Below the pieces are notes generated by a model, which was not told the origin of the DNA, did not search any database, and saw only the letters and a list, made by a program, of their open reading frames with translations. Below, one piece after another: positions 59,159-60,000 of a stretch of 60,000 nucleotides of DNA. The stretch covers positions 19,380,922 through 19,440,921 of the forward strand of contig NC_092678.1 in assembly GCF_964355755.1 (NCBI RefSeq). The letters run 5' to 3'. The stretch comes from Antedon mediterranea (taxonomy: Eukaryota; Echinodermata; Crinoidea; Comatulida; Antedonidae). Numbering within the stretch: the stretch's first letter is position 1; each line of letters begins with the position of its first letter. Both the position numbers and the translations under genes were made by a program.

Positions 59159-59880
59159 TTTTAAAATTAGTTACCAGAGCCACAATTACGAATCTTTCTT
59201 CAACCTACGCGTGGATACCAGCAAATTTTTTAGGATAATATAATAAATGTATAAATGTGTAGTAGCCTAGGCCTTCCTATAGATTTACAGTAGTTAAAAC
59301 AATAACAGTGTTGTAAGACAATGAGTGTTATAGGCTACTTATTGATCATTTTGCATTTATTGACAAGTTATGTGTCTTAATTATTTTTATAATGACTTTT
59401 CAAAATAAAGAAATAAAAAAAAAACGGATTTCATCGCCGATATGATTGTTTTACTTGCAGGTATTTTAGTAAAATTAAAACGCTACATTTTGACCATGGA
59501 AAAACCATCGTACAGTATCGTGTGCGTGTTTTTTAAAAAGGGGAATCCCCGACGGTCAGCAGAAAGACGTAGCAGCTGTGAGGAAACAGATACCAGAAGG
59601 CGCAGCTCCGATTGGTTTCAGAGAATGTTTCAGATGGCGAGTCGCCTTTTATTCAACAGCACAATGATCATTTTACTGAAGAAATTCTTTTCTACTAGTT
59701 AGGCCTAGCCTAGTAGTAGTAGTAGGGCCTAGGCCCTAGGTTTCCTTTTTTTTAGTTAAAAAAGTAGGCCTAGGCCTAGGTAGACTAGTTAGGCCTAGAT
59801 TGCGATGGGGCGACTTTGCAATGGGGCGACTGTGTCGGGGCGACTTTGTTTTGGGGCGACTTTGCGATGGGGCGACTGTG
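58722..59880. mobile_element. Foldback-like element with tandem-repeat arms
   Basis: The left arm 58722-58922 is about 13 direct copies of a 15-16-bp unit AGTCGCCCCATCGCAA; the right arm 59797-59880 is the same unit inverted (GCGATGGGGCGACTTT). Arms made of short tandem units are the hallmark of foldback elements. The interior has the segment shared with 52790-52965 and a CTAG-rich patch. A new direct array starts at 59896, so a further copy or nested insertion follows. Confidence 0.75.
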
Positions 59881-59895
59881 TACCACGGATGCTAG

Positions 59896-60000
59896 TCAAG
59901 TCGCCCCATCGCAAAGTCGCCCCATACAAAGTCGCCCCTTACACAGTCGCCCCATCGCAAAGTCGCCCCAAAACAAAGTCGCCCCATCGCACAGTCGCCC
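59896..60000. repeat. AGTCGCCCC minisatellite running off the window
   Basis: Direct units identical in type to 58722-58922, preceded by GCTAGTCAAGTCGCCCC as the first array is preceded by CCAGTCAAGTCGCCCC. Incomplete at the window edge. Confidence 0.85.

Overview
This is an AT-rich nuclear segment from an animal, most likely an echinoderm or close deuterostome relative. The evidence is multi-exon genes with GT-AG introns, abundant LINE, SINE, Penelope and MITE remnants, and pervasive TAGGCCTA/CTAG-rich stretches, which I associate with echinoderm DNA. All splice models below were assembled by eye from splice-site motifs, codon phase and remembered family sequences. No alignment, expression data or database search was run.

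Two genes can be read through, both on the minus strand. (1) 18774 to 3532 is a 27-exon gene for gamma-tubulin complex component 6 (TUBGCP6). All exon phases agree and the product is about 1657 aa, with the N-terminal GCP domain, a coiled coil, a GHxSD repeat block and the C-terminal GCP domain. Its promoter side (19374-19427) carries GC-box, ETS-like and E2F-like motifs. (2) 50561 to about 29325 is a gene of about 23 exons for an approximately 1066-aa ROCO-type protein: ankyrin repeats, a Roc GTPase, COR, a Cys-containing linker and a tandem death-effector-domain module. This looks like a lineage-specific innate-immunity or cell-death signalling protein and is the most interesting gene here.

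Layout: 1-2676, no recognisable gene; 2679-3490, MITEs and a tRNA-like remnant; 3532-18774, TUBGCP6 with introns full of MITEs, SINEs, LINE ends and minisatellites; 18840-19430, CTAG-rich DNA and promoter; 19430-20560, AT-rich with nothing recognised; 20560-29190, about 8.6 kb of a 93-bp satellite with higher-order structure; 29325-50561, the ROCO gene with LINE, Penelope, Harbinger-like and satellite-bearing inverted-repeat elements in its introns; 50600-60000, gene-poor DNA packed with inverted-repeat elements, several containing or built from tandem repeats, plus one possible orphan first exon at 58540.

The two genes have no evident functional link. A recurring theme is inverted-repeat elements whose interior or arms are tandem arrays (37.5-40.8 kb, 53.9-55.8 kb, 58.7-59.9 kb), which suggests that such elements seed satellites in this genome.
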